Shown here piece after piece: positions 12,922 to 25,000 of a stretch of DNA of 64,000 bases. The first letter of the stretch is position 1, and the number at the start of each line of letters is the position of its first letter. The notes under the pieces are model-generated. The model had not been told where the DNA came from, did not search any database, and saw nothing but the letters and a program-made list of their open reading frames with translations. The DNA is from Bryoerythrophyllum caledonicum (Eukaryota; Streptophyta; Bryopsida; Pottiales; Pottiaceae), in the NCBI GenBank assembly GCA_963971425.1, contig OZ020525.1, positions 14,328,187 to 14,392,186 on the forward strand. The letters are read 5' to 3'. The position numbers and the translations under genes are program-made.

Positions 12922-13489
12922 TACAAGTAGTATTGTGACATATGAGAAGATTTAGTCGTACCTCATATGTCATTTCAGTGTTTGGAAATATTAGTCGGCT
13001 GTAGCCCCATACAGAGTCCGGATGTAGCAATGTCAAATCAATCCAGCAAGTTCTGCGCAGGATGGTCTCAGCAAACAGTATGAGCATGATTTGTAACTAA
13101 AAAAATTGTTTTTTCCTAATTATATGTTTCTTGAATCAGTAACAACATTTGAACGCTGTAACGTCTGCACCTACAAAAAGGTCCATTTCAGCATATTCTT
13201 TTCTCATTTGACAAACATCGACCAAGGAGGCAATCTTCTGAAGACTCATGCAATTTCAGCTCCGAAGCTTAATGCACGTGAAGAATGAGCACTTGGTTCA
13301 AAATTAGCTAGTTCTAGTTGCAGGGATGTAGCGGTATGGATAAGGGTGAATTCATCACTTACCATCGAGAGTTATCGCCTGTGTTTATGGCTTCATTGGT
13401 TGCTTAAAGCATTCACTGGTTTTGCAAAAGCAAGAGAAATTAAAAATATATGAAATTAAAAAGCAAAAGAGTGTGTAGCAGAATACCGA
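12922..13489. other. Intergenic, with an imperfect palindrome
   Basis: No gene. TGACATATGAG (12939-12949) and CTCATATGTCA (about 12963-12973) form a short hairpin just after the preceding gene, perhaps in its 3' UTR. Confidence 0.4.
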
Positions 13490-14480
13490 AAGGAAAAGGG
13501 AAATCGAAAAAGGGTTCAGTCGAGGGTGGAAAAAAACGAAATCCTCAAAATTGAACTTGAACGAGCCAGAGAGTTGACTAATCCTTTCTTCTAAAGATTG
13601 CACAGAAATTAGGGAAGAACTTGAAAGCATAATGATACGGTTAATTTAGATTCGCTCCCTTGCTTCAGCAGGGAGAGGGATCACGTAAAAGAGTTATGCA
13701 TGTATATGTTTTGTTAGGAGTCTGAAATCACCACTTAAGCTGTCTGGGATAAAAGAATATTAAATACTGGAGTTCACGATTTCATTCGAAAATTGGAAAA
13801 AAGAAGAGTTTAAATTAGAGAAGACGGTCAAGCAGAAAATTAGAACAAAAAATGGAAAGAAAGGGATTGGGTTTAAGGTGGGTTAAAACAGAATTCATGG
13901 AATATAAAATTAAAACAAAACCAAAAAGTGGACTACTCCTTCCGTAGAGAGTGTGCACAGAACTCGGGGAAACAGTACTTCTTCCATTAATTTGATCACG
14001 AATTGAAATAAATAATGCCACTGAAAATTACCGAAGCAGAGTTCTGGGAGGAAGGAGCTACTCAGTTGGCAGTGCTTGAAATCTTGAGCCAGCAGCCTGA
14101 TCCTGTATTGAAAAAATTGAAGATATGTAAGACATATTAAGAGAAGAGGTAGTGGTAAATAACCGAAAAACAAAGAAGAAAGGAAAAATAAAAAGGATTC
14201 AAGTAAGGGTGGATTCAAGCAAAATCCGAAAAAAAAAACTTGAAGATATCAGAAAGTAAGCTAATCCATTCTTCAAAAGTGTGCATAGAACTTCCCCAAG
14301 AACTTGAAAACAGAACTTTGGGTTAACGTAGCTTCTCTTGCTTGCTTCAGCAAGTAATAAAGAAAGAAAACGATTAATGCATATATGTGTTTAAAACAGG
14401 AGTCAGAAATCACGAAAGCAGCGGCCTGAGATAGGAGCATAATACAATTGGAGTTCACGTTGTCATAGAAAATAAACAAA
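13490..14480. repeat. Degenerate tandem repeat, ~330-350 bp, about three copies
   Basis: Equivalent segments such as CTAATCC..TTCTTC..AAAG followed by TGCACAGAA occur at about 13578, 13931 and 14260. The GCTTGCTTCAGCA..., GGAGTC.GAAATCAC and GGAGTTCACG segments near 13660-13780 recur at 14335-14460. The copies are strongly diverged and A-rich. No coding sequence is recognised. Confidence 0.6.
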
Positions 14481-15714
14481 TGTGCGAGTAGAAAGTTGAG
14501 AGACTTTAAGAAGTTAACAAGCCATGAAAAGAGCGAAGTAGGAAAAAAAAAAACTAAAAAAATTTAAACCAGTAGGCTATCACTAGAACCAATTATCTGG
14601 GGTCATTGCTATGGCATGTAACTTAATTTGGTGCATGCTACCAATCTCCCCTCCAGGCGACCATACTACAGCATTGGCACAGAGCTACCTATATATATTG
14701 CTACTAGCGTACTGTTGGTATTCGGGTTATCAAAACGGCTGCTTACATGACCACTCGTTTTCAAGTTATCAAAAGGGAAGTTAAACAGATGCATGCATTA
14801 TATATGAGTGGAGTACTACATTATCATACAAGATGAACGAATATGTTGGTTGCTTTAGCAGTCGATCTCATGTACTCTTGCGGTAAGCTCTGGAATTGAT
14901 AATACTAAAGCGCTTCAGTGCACATCTGATTCCAGTCTTCTCTTTTTATTCGAATTTAATATATTGTAAACTCATGCATCCTTTAAGTCGATGCAGGATT
15001 ATATTTTCAGCTCAGATCACAGATCGGGTGGTTACTCTGTAAACATTAATCCATTTTTTTGTAGAACTTGTGCACTTAAACAGACAACCGTAGTACATAT
15101 TATAAATTTTGGAAGTAGGTATTTACTGAAAATGTCGATGCCCAGTGAGGTATTTGTCCATGGCGTGGAATTCAGTATCAAGTACCATCTCTCATGCTAA
15201 TGGCTCGATGCATTTGGCAAGAAACTAAGTATAGCCGTGCATCCGCTAAGAGCTTCATCCTGGAGAAAAAAATTGCAAAGACCTACGTTGCTTGTATTCT
15301 ATACTAAGACACTACATAGCCAGAGACAAAAGGGAGAAAACATCTGGGTTTGATACATAATTTCAATCACACGACGGTGGAGACGATCAAGCCGCAGCGG
15401 CCCTGAATTGGCATTGACGATACAGTGATACTAGCAACTGCATCCTAAAAGAGTCACCATTACCATGGATTGATTATTGTACCATTCATACCATCGACTT
15501 AGAGATACACAACATTCACGAAGTTTTGAGTCGATGTTGTCAAAAAAGCAGCGTTTCAAGTTCCATTGAAGTGGAGCGGATACATACTTATCACACGGTG
15601 GTGTTATAAGGAGCCACAGACTCTGGTGTTTTTTCATCTTCTAGCTGCACCAAACCCCCCAGGTTTGTTAAGACTATCCCTCTACGTTGTACTAAACAAC
15701 GCTCACTCTTATGA
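14481..15714. other. Intergenic region
   Basis: No gene or clear repeat recognised. AT-rich sequence lies between the tandem repeat and the 3' end of the next minus-strand gene. Confidence 0.4.
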
Positions 15715-17941
15715 TCATGATGGTGTAGTTGGAATTGCTTCTGCTGCCGCGGCACTTGCGATGTTGAGAATATCCCCATACTCTATACGAGTTGTTTCAT
15801 CTACAGTTCCGTCCCGCGAGGTTTCCTGTGCATCCGTGGGTTCAGTGCGGCCAGATGATACAGCGCATTGGCTTGCGTGTATTACAGTGTCACTTCCTAT
15901 TCCCTTTGCTGTAATTGTACACGGTGCATGGTGCGGGCTGGCACTTGCTACTTCCTCTCCCACTTCAACCTGTACCTTGCTATGAAGGGTAAGATCGCAT
16001 GTCACAGCATCAGTGTTGACACCTCCCACGGCAGCACGTGGAGGGATATCAAGTGCCAAGGCGATGTGCGTGTCCTCTTCAACGTCGGGCTGCTTTGTGA
16101 ACATGCTTGCATGGCAGAGTCGTTTGGGGGAGGAAAGTCTGCTGGGCGATGCGTCAACGATCTTCCGCTTAGTAGTGATAGCCATGGCCTTGATGCGAGT
16201 CAAAGGAGGCGCCCAGCCTGATCTGTTAACGGCCGATGATGTTGCCTCCGCTGTAGCAAGGTTCGATTTAAAGCCCCATTGGCCCATCCAGCCTACAGAA
16301 GGCTTAGTGTTGCATCCAGGACAACAAGGTTTGGAGGATAAAGCAACTTGGAACAGGCAGCTCGGGTGAAAAAGACAGCCGCAAGGTAGGTTCACTAGAG
16401 CCATATCAGCCCAGTAGCGACCGCATTCTGCACATGGGAGGTTCATCTTCAGCGGCACCATTTCATCAAGGTTTACTGGGAATGCTGAATAGAATTGTTG
16501 TGGGCGTATGCAGCTCTCTTGAACCACGAGGACATCAATTCTGGCGCTGAGATCGTTAACGGACTCCTGAAGCGAGGTCAACTGCGATCGCAAGTTTGCA
16601 GCTTCTAAAGTCCAATGCGATATCTCGGGGACCAAGGTTGAGAGCTTTGTTGAGACAGCAACTGCATCCTCCATGAGAGATCGCAGGCGTGTATCAACCA
16701 CCTTCTTTGAGGCGTCGTCCAGTACCATGCCATGCTTGGATTGCTGGATCCCGGCAAATTCCTCCCATTTTGATTGCTCCAAGCGCAACAACTCCTGGCG
16801 GTTGGTCTCCCGCATAGCGAGCGAGATTTCAGCATGCTCTAGCTCGTCTTTGACCTTGACTAATGCGGCTTCTTTTATGAAACGTTGCTTACGCAGTTGT
16901 TCAGATTCCTGACCTGAAGGCTTCTCCAGCGAAGCATCTACACTCCTCTCCGTGAGCTTCCTCTCACGTGGTTGCGCTAGTGATGTTGGGGGAGTCTGAT
17001 GTGTTGCTTCGGTGGGACCCTTCACCACCACATTTATTCGGCCCAGCGGGGACTTGCGACGTGCTTCCTCCAACGGCGCTGCACTACGTGGTTGTCGTTG
17101 TATGCCTACGGGTCGCGGCACACCTCCCTCGGAAATGGCCTTCGCTGCCGCATTCTTCTTGCGGACCATCTTGTCGACCACCGCCCTGAACAACTTCAAC
17201 ATGGCCTGGATCTGCTCACGTAAGCACGGTGGGGTCAGCTTCCCTGGATTCAGGACAGGGCTCTTGAGGCGGCTCTGCTTCAGGAAAACTCGCAGTTAGT
17301 AAATGGTTATGTTGACCAGACGTCAAGGCTCACATGAAATCAAAATGAACAAGACGAAAATCATGAATATGCATCGACGGCTGAGGTACTGGTTGGAATG
17401 TATGCGAAACTGTATGCAAGAAACATATCTTTGCTATCTCTGCCGCACCTTCAGCCCAGTTGATCTTCCACCGTTTTGCATCAAGCATCAAGCCCCTAAC
17501 GAAGGCAGTCCCGAATACTCCATTGTCCGGAGCAGTCCCGCCATAGACACGCTGGTACATTCGAAGAGCTCTCGCGGCTACATCATCAGTCATGTGGCGG
17601 AGAGGGTGCCGATTCTCGTTTTTGTTGAGGGGATAAGTCCCAACCATTGCTTCTAGCGGGAGGTTGTGTTCCTCCTTCAGACGCTTGAAGGGTACGCCAC
17701 TCATGGACAGTCCGCCTACGTCATGGAAAAAGTCCACGTTGTAGTGAGCTGCGTCCCCAAGCAAAAACGGTGCAACGGTGGTCAAATGCTTCCTCAAATT
17801 CTCTCCTATCCCTGTAAGGTCAAATGCCTCTGCCCAGATAGACGGATTCATGAAGTCGGATGTGGGAGGCGCTTCAAAACTACTAGTCTCTGAAGAACTC
17901 GCCTGGACAACTACTCTCTGTTGTTTCTTCGACTTCTCCAT
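15715..17941 (-). CDS. Uncharacterised protein with coiled coil and RING-like cysteines
   Basis: Two exons on the minus strand: 17941-17390 and 17274-15715, joined by a GTACCT..AAGCAG intron that keeps the frame. They give 703 residues and a TGA stop. Residues ~30-184 are a globular segment (WAEAFDLTGIGENLRKHL, DVGGLSMSGVPFKRLKEE, AARALRMYQRVYGG). A basic, proline-rich linker follows, then a long Glu/Leu/Arg-rich coiled coil. A Cys/His cluster (about 16435-16300) reads CAEC, then CLFHPSC, then CCPGC, resembling a RING finger lacking one cysteine pair. The C-terminus is low complexity. Possible roles such as an E3-ligase-like or element-encoded accessory protein are not shown. No premature stops were found, in contrast to the damaged loci either side. 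Confidence 0.6.
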
Positions 17942-18904
17942 CGGAGATAGCTACAGCCAGGTTGCGGAAGACTCTTGAAGTGAGAAGCGGAGTTGCGGCG
18001 TCTAATTCTTCGAGGCACTACTATGAATGAAAATTGAAAGTGTGAGGTATTGATCTCATGGATTGAATTCCTTGGCCCGTCATATTGAGATGTCATGTAA
18101 AGACATAAACAATGAAGGAGGGTCCTGGACTGTACTCTTGATGTTGTAAGTTCAATCGATGAATTAGAGTGGTGAATTTCGTACACTCTCCTGTCCAGTC
18201 AGTATTTTCGGTACACATCCTTCAACCATCATGATTTGGTGTGTCTAAAAAACCTAGCCCATGCTTGTGTACAGCAACATGTACAAGTTGATTCAGAAGG
18301 TCCTTGTTAGTGGAGCCTAGAAAATGCACTCGAAATGTGGGTTCCGCCCTTGCTAGTTGGGCTCCAGCATTATTAAACTTTTTAAGTATGTTGGACTGAT
18401 TCGCGAATCCCGTTTTGAAAGTCGGCTCTCCCCTTGGAAAGGACATGAAGTATTGCTGCTTGATGGGAACGCCCCAATCAATCGGTCTCATGTGTCCTGA
18501 ACTTGATCTCCTACCCCACTTTCTGGTTTATGCTTATCACATTAGTCAACCCTTGTACTACGTGATAAAAGGAATTTGACTCAAAGAAGCGTAGTGGATA
18601 ATTTGCAACCATTATCACCTCAATCTTGAAGCCGCCTTTATGATGCTGACACTAGGAAGCTCTGACGTTTAGTAAAATTTGACAACGTCCTCGAGATTGT
18701 ATTTTATAATTCTCTGGTAGTAGTGGATTATGTATTGGAGAAGCCGCTGTACACAATGGTATTTTTCAAGGTAATTAGCATGGTTATGAGATTGGAATGT
18801 CGGAGGTTGAAAATTTAAAAGTGACATTGCCATTGATGTATAGATGAGATGCACTTGAAGTTCAGATACTCCTTCCTTGCAGGTTTGGTATTCTCAATTG
18901 TCAT
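17942..18904. other. Intergenic region
   Basis: Contains the probable promoter of the minus-strand gene ending at 17941. A ~90-codon open frame at 18222-18491 has no recognisable features. Nothing else seen. Confidence 0.4.
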
Positions 18905-19830
18905 GCACTATCGATACTGCAAATTCCTAATGTGAAAGTTCTCCAGTTGCTTGAAAAAATTGCATCCATCCATTTTTCATCAATCCATTTTTGAATTGGG
19001 AGAAGTTGATGATTCATTTAAATTTCAATAAATGTGGACATTGTTATTCAGCTTGCCTAGCTTCAATCCTTTTTTTTTATTTGATTTTTATTGGGTTTAT
19101 TTCTATGCACACTAGTGCATGGAAAGATTACTTCACCTTGATGTTTCATTGAAACTTTATTTTTCATCCATGTTTCACTGAAACTATCCACCAAAGGATT
19201 AGTTCACTTTTAAGTTTCTTTTAAATTTCAATAATTAAAGTAATTGTTTTGACCCACTCTGACTTCATTTTTTTATTCTTTCTTATATCATCCCTCTCCC
19301 TCTCCCTTTTTCTTGATGACGTGGAATTAGCAACATATTAAAAAATAAAAAATCGCATAATTGTCAGGCACTGTCGATACTGCAAATTCCTAATGTGAAA
19401 GTTCTCCAGTTGCTTGAAACCCTTGCATCCATCCATTTTTCATCCATCCATTTTTCATCCATCCATTTTTAAATTGGGAGAAGTTGATGATTCATTTAAA
19501 TTTCAATAAATATGGATATTGTTATTCAGCTTGCCTAGCTTCAATCCTTTTTTTTATTTGATTCTTATTGGGTTTATTTCTATGCACACTAGTGCATGGA
19601 AAGATTACTTCACCTTGATGTTTCATTGAAACTTTATTTTTCATCCATGTTTCACTGAAACTATCCACCAAAAGGATTAGTTCACTTTTAAGTTTCTTTT
19701 AAATTTCAATAATTAAAGTAATTTTTTTGACCCACTCTGACTTCATTTTTTTATTCTTTCTTATATCATCCCTCTCCCTCTCCCTTTTTCTTGATGACGT
19801 TGAATTAGCAACATATCATAAAATTAAAAA
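18905..19830. repeat. 463-bp direct tandem duplication
   Basis: The block starting GCACTATCGATACTGC at 18905 is repeated from 19368 (GCACTGTCGATACTGC) with few differences to about 19830. Differences include a CATCCATCCATTTTT microsatellite expansion in the second copy. There are no LTR-like termini or coding sequence, so it is a local duplication. Confidence 0.85.
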
Positions 19831-20580
19831 AATTAAAGAAGATATATTGGCTTTTCTATTTTGGCTTCTCTACTTTTGGTTATTTAATTTTTTAGTTTTT
19901 TACCCGCATCTTCATGACATGGAATTTGCACCATGTTAAAAAAATTAAAAGAATTAAAGAAGGGATATATAGCTATAGAACATATTTTATTTATTTTCAT
20001 TATTCTTTATTTTTATTATCCTTTATTTTTATTCCTTTCTTCTACCTCACATTCCCCTTCATCTTTCTTTATTCCCTTTCTCTCTCTTTATTCCCTTTAT
20101 CTTTCTTTATTCCCTTCATCATTCTTTATTTTATTTTTATTTTTATTTTTTCTTATCGTCTTCTTTTCCCCATTTTCCTTCACCTTTCTTTATTCCCTTC
20201 ATCTTTCTTCTTCTCTCTCTCTCCCTCTTCCTCCCCTTCATCTTTCTTCTTCTATCTCCCTCTCTCTCCCTTGTCCTTGATGATGTGGAATTTGCATCGT
20301 ATTAAAAAATGAAAAAATAAAAGTGAGATATATAGTTTTTTTATTTGTTTTGGGTTTTTTTTTTTATCCCTTCTTCTTTCCCATTTTCCTTCATCTTTCT
20401 TTATTCCCTTCATTTTCCTTTATTCCCTCCATCTTTCTCCTTCCTTTCATTTTTTTCCCTTTATTCTCTTCATCTTTCTTCTACTCTCCCTCTTCCTCTC
20501 CCTCCCCTTCATCTTCCTTCTTCTATCTCCCTCTCTCTCCGTTGTCTTTGATGACGTGGAATTTGCTAATATTAAAAATA
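19831..20580. repeat. Pyrimidine-rich modular repeat array
   Basis: Long CTTTCTTTATTCCC and CTCCCTCTCTCTCCC tracts alternate with a conserved spacer of the form TTGATGACGTGGAATTTGC near 19909, 20275 and 20547. The same spacer ends both copies of the preceding duplication (19312, 19790). The open frames here encode only Phe/Leu/Ser low complexity. Confidence 0.7.
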
Positions 20581-20599
20581 ACCCATGACCATTGCTATC

Positions 20600-20720
20600 A
20601 GTGCATGACCGTTCCCTTGAGCCCTAGACCGCCGCTTTTGGCCCCACGACTGTTGCATTCGGCCCCATGACCACCGCATTGGGTCCCATGGCCGCAACCT
20701 CCTGCCCCATGGACGTCGGT
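20600..20720. repeat. GC-rich minisatellite
   Basis: About five degenerate 20-25 bp units of the type GGCCCCATGACCACCGCATT. The unit is markedly more GC-rich than its surroundings. Confidence 0.6.
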
Positions 20721-20825
20721 TTCTGTATTTCTAACCGTCAGTCCGAGCCCAATGCCCGTCTCTTTGGGCCCGCAACCGTGAACAGCAAACGAATTGGGCT
20801 TCATCCCTTAGACTGTATCATTTGG

Positions 20826-20905
20826 GATGAATGTAACTGGCCTTTAAGATACATGAAACAGAAATACATTTTCATTTCAATATTCCAAGTTACATTCTGT
20901 TGAAT
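20826..20905. repeat. Small inverted repeat
   Basis: GAATGTAACTGG near 20829 faces CCAAGTTACATTC near 20885. The intervening sequence is AT-rich. It may be a short MITE; no target duplication was identified. Confidence 0.35.
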
Positions 20906-21043
20906 CCTGGAACGTTTTATCAACGCATAATTATTGAAATTTATTTAAAAGTAAATAAATTGTATTTTCCAGATGTCTTACCTTGTACTTTCCAGTTCCC
21001 CTGTTCCTCATTATCTTCATAAGTACCATTTACATTGGCATAA

Positions 21044-21320
21044 CTAATTAGCATTTCTGAACTCTGAATCTCTAATTGCATAATCTACTCCATTCTAAGT
21101 GAAACTGTGGACGCCAAATTAAACAAGGTCAGTAAATCAGATTCCAAGCAAATCAGGCTTCAAGCTTAATCTTACGTTTGCAGAACTAATAAGCATTTCC
21201 ATATTCCAAATCCGGAATTGCATAATGTACTCCATTCTAAATTAAGTAGTGGACACCAAATTGAACATAGTAAGCAAATCAGATTCCAAGCAAATTGTAC
21301 AAATTGGACAGCAAGCTTAA
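21044..21320. repeat. ~140-bp tandem duplication
   Basis: ACTAATTAGCATTTC... (about 21044) and ACTAATAAGCATTTCC (about 21184) start two similar blocks. Both contain TGCATAATCTACTCCATTCTA-like and CAAATCAGATTCCAAGCAAAT segments. Non-coding. Confidence 0.65.
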
Positions 21321-21419
21321 GCAAATGAAACAAATCAAATTGAAATTACACATGCAATTGAAATATTTGGAACCATAGAAGTTTTTCAACACATCATGCT
21401 CTTTGAAGTCCCGGGAGAG

Positions 21420-21447
21420 GTAAGCTCCACTGACTCAGTGGAGTTAC
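21420..21447. repeat. Palindrome centred on TGACTCA
   Basis: CTCCACTGACTCAGTGGAG (21425-21443) has perfect 9-bp arms, extended outward by GTAA/TTAC. The centre is a GCN4/bZIP-type site. Whether it has a role is unknown. Confidence 0.5.
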
Positions 21448-22052
21448 CGAATCACTTGTCACCAAAATTAAAGCAGAGAAAATAGTAAAGCAGAGGAAAA
21501 ATGAAACAGAATAAAAATACATCTACATCATCTGTAAATATCCACATCTTTTTTTCGTAAAGAATATCTACATAGATATATTCGTCGCGGGAGCTCCCAC
21601 CTGGGAACAGTAACTACGAAACTCAAGTAGCCGCCTGCTAGAGCGTCTATGCTGGCTGATGAAGTACATAATAATCTATGCATGTATTTATGATTTCAGG
21701 AGTGTTAATTTACCGAAGTCCAGTCCCAAGACAATTTGGTTATAGAATTGCAGTTAACGATTCGACCTTAATTAGAACAATCAGAATAAGAAATAACAGG
21801 GTAAAGCTAATCAAAAGTTTCAAATGCAATGGCTACTTGTCTTGAAAAGTATTGTCTCCTCAATTTTAAAAAAAAAAAAAAAACAAATACTACAAGTCTT
21901 CTGTTACATGTTCACAACGGTGACGCCCATGCAAACTAATGTCTGTTCACAATTTGACACCATTTTTTAAAAAAATTCCACCGTTTCTGAATTTCTATAC
22001 CATGCACGTTAAAGTAAGGGAAAATTATGTGCACATTGAAAATATAGACCAG

Positions 22053-25000
22053 CTAATTAATATTCGTAACATGGTCTTCACCGTACTCTGTTTCTTGACT
22101 CTCTTCTGTACTCCCCGCATACTCTACTGTCCTACTTGGACCAACTTCATCCTTCCATTGTGATGCAAGATGATCTTCCGTCGAAGCCGCAGGTGTTGTA
22201 TCAATAGTGTCACCTGTGTCTAGGTCCTCTTGCCGGATATTTGTTTCAACAATCCGCACCCACCTCCGTCCTTGCCGCACACGTCCTTCGCGCCACTCAC
22301 TGAGCCTTGCTGCAGCTCCAGAACTGGTCCACGCCCTATGTCGACGTTGCGCCTCCTCCGCAACGTGGCTGGCTTCCGCAGCAGAACAGGCACTTCCCGT
22401 CGACTGCTGTGCGATCTTCCTAGCATATCTATGCTGAATATTCCTGTACCAATGTTGATATTGTTGCACTATAATACTTGTTCGATCCTTCGTACCTCCA
22501 TGCTGTGTATGTGCTTGACTGGCCGCCTTTGCAGCATGATGCGACTTCTCCATACCTTGGCAGCTCCAGACCGACAAGGATCCATATTTTTCCACAAACC
22601 ATGTTCCATGCCGCACAATTACGTGCTGCAAAACAAATCAACATAGCAAGTAACGCCGTCACATGTTTAACCATAGCCTTGCTTCAAACAAAACTTGACT
22701 GGGACCCTTCGCAGATTAGTACATAGTAGAAAGAAATCACGACGTTCACATCAAGCTCCAACTCACCATGTAGTGTGTAACATGGTTTTCTCCAAATGCT
22801 TTTAAGAAAGCCTTTCCGAATTGATCCAGCTTAGCCTTGCAAGCTCCTCGTTGCTCCGCTGTCAGCACAAGCCCAGTGAGGTATGGTTGTAGTTCTTCCA
22901 AGGCTTCCCACACCTGAAAACGGTTCCTTCGTGCTTGACCATTCTCGAGGTGGTTATTCTCGGACATAACCACATCTTTCCATGCCCTATCCTGATTTGA
23001 CCAAGAGCTAGGCTGGAAAAGCCTGCTTGCTACTACTCCGCTCAAGCTCGGCTTCATCACGACGTTACCTGCTTTACCAGACAGTTTTTCGTCCTTCTTC
23101 AGTTGGCAATTCCCTCCTTCCACCCCAATGGCAGACAGAGACTTCTCCATAGACTCGATCGCCACGGCCCTCCTTTCTTCATTCTGCATGTTCCATACAA
23201 AAATGAAATGGAGATGAAGTAATTTCTCTACCATGCGAACCTGCGCATGCAAGGTACACATGTGTGTTCTTGATAGAGGAATTGGCAGCACCATTTTCCA
23301 CCGAGGGTGAGTGGCGGCATCACATGGTTCTCCTTCGATTCCGCTTGCAAATAGTCCACCCTGCCACTTACCTTTTTCTCGACTTGCATGCTCACGATGT
23401 GCTGCTGAAGCATTGGCACACTTCTTCGGTTGCTCTCTAACTTGTTTACAATAAATGCAGTTCATCTTGCTGGAAGGGCCATGCTGAAGCCCGTGCATGC
23501 ACTTGATAGTTTTCATGTCTGCACTCATGTGCCATTCCACGGTGAAAGATCCAACACCATCCACGCACAGCTCCTGACCATTGCTCTGTGCTTCTATTAC
23601 CTCTGGGAACTTGGTTTTTTTAAAAACCCAGTCAAGCACATCAAATGACTCCTTACCGACTTGGAAGCATGCAATTGGCCATATCTCCTGCTCTGACTGC
23701 ACCGAGAAATATCTTTCATCATTCTTCTGGATCACTGGATCGAGTGCCCGGTTCATCAACGTTAAGCTGACACGCTCATATTTCTTGCCCTGTTGTACTT
23801 CCGCTTCGTCCAGCTTCAACACAAAGATAAGCGGTCCACCATTGCACTCTGCAACACTCCGAAGCACTATCAGAAGTTTACATTACAATTTTTTCATTTC
23901 ACTTTTTCAATAGTAATGCAAAAGTGTGATTACAAAGTAATTGAATAATCTAATATTTAAATTTTAAATGTTGTTTATATTCCTTTACACACACTGAATA
24001 TGCATTTTATAATCACATATTTTATAAATCATAAAATTAGGACAACAAGACCCTCTCTACTGTTGGTAAGTCAACTTCTACTTATCCACAACTGGGCAGC
24101 ACTGTGAATATGGAAATGGCAGAACTTATACGTTGAAATGAATGAACAGCGAAGTCGAGTTGACGCAGCAAAGTACCTTCAACAGTGATGTTGTAAAACA
24201 GAACCATAGATCGTTGAACAACTTCGAGGTCCACAAACAAATTATTCTTGCTATGAAGGATGACCTCCTTTGCTGCCGTTATCTCCTTCTTACCTTGACG
24301 AACTGCTGGAATCACACGTCTACCCTCAATACTATAGTAGTTACCGATAAACTGAGGCAACTTAGCATTCATATCTTGTCGCAAACTAGCTAGTCGATGT
24401 GGAGCAGGCAAAATGCTTGCGGTCATACCAGGACCAATCAACCCAATCCGGTTTTTCAGTGTTCGATAGATCGCCTTGTATCCTCGATGAGTCACACCTG
24501 CTCCATCACATGCGTCCAGCATTGCATCAGGCCCCACACTGTCGCCAATCTTCTGGAGAACCTTCTTCGCTACACCGGCGGTTGCTTGGCTCATTCTGGG
24601 TTGGTCGATAAGCGCATTGGCTTCACCTTGAGATAAGATGCTCGCAACTGCTGCAGCAGTTATACCTTGAGCAAATGAATCTCCCATCAGCCGTTTCCTT
24701 GACCCGCCAAGTCTATTACTCGTTTGCACGCTCTCAACGATAGATGGTTGCAATTGTGCTCTTACCATGGTCCTGCGACGCTTAGCATGTCCTGACCCAC
24801 TCGCAAGCTCGTGTAGACTCTTCATTCTCTTCCGAATCCGTTCGCGATAACCTAGAGGGGTCTTCACCATCTACCTAAATTTTTTTTCGACCCTATCATA
24901 ATCAGCTTGGCACTTTTTAAGTTTCTCTTCGAGCACCCGCACCTCCTCCTGGCATTGTAAGCCCTCTGCCCCCATAGTACTTTCTGCTTGAGTTAGCAAC

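Noticed and set aside
18905..19830. LTR pair of a retrotransposon
   Set aside because: The copies are directly adjacent with no internal domain, no TG..CA ends and no primer-binding site.
19727..20670. Apparent membrane proteins rich in Phe, Leu and Ser
   Set aside because: They are translations of CTTT/TTCC low-complexity tracts with no conserved motif.
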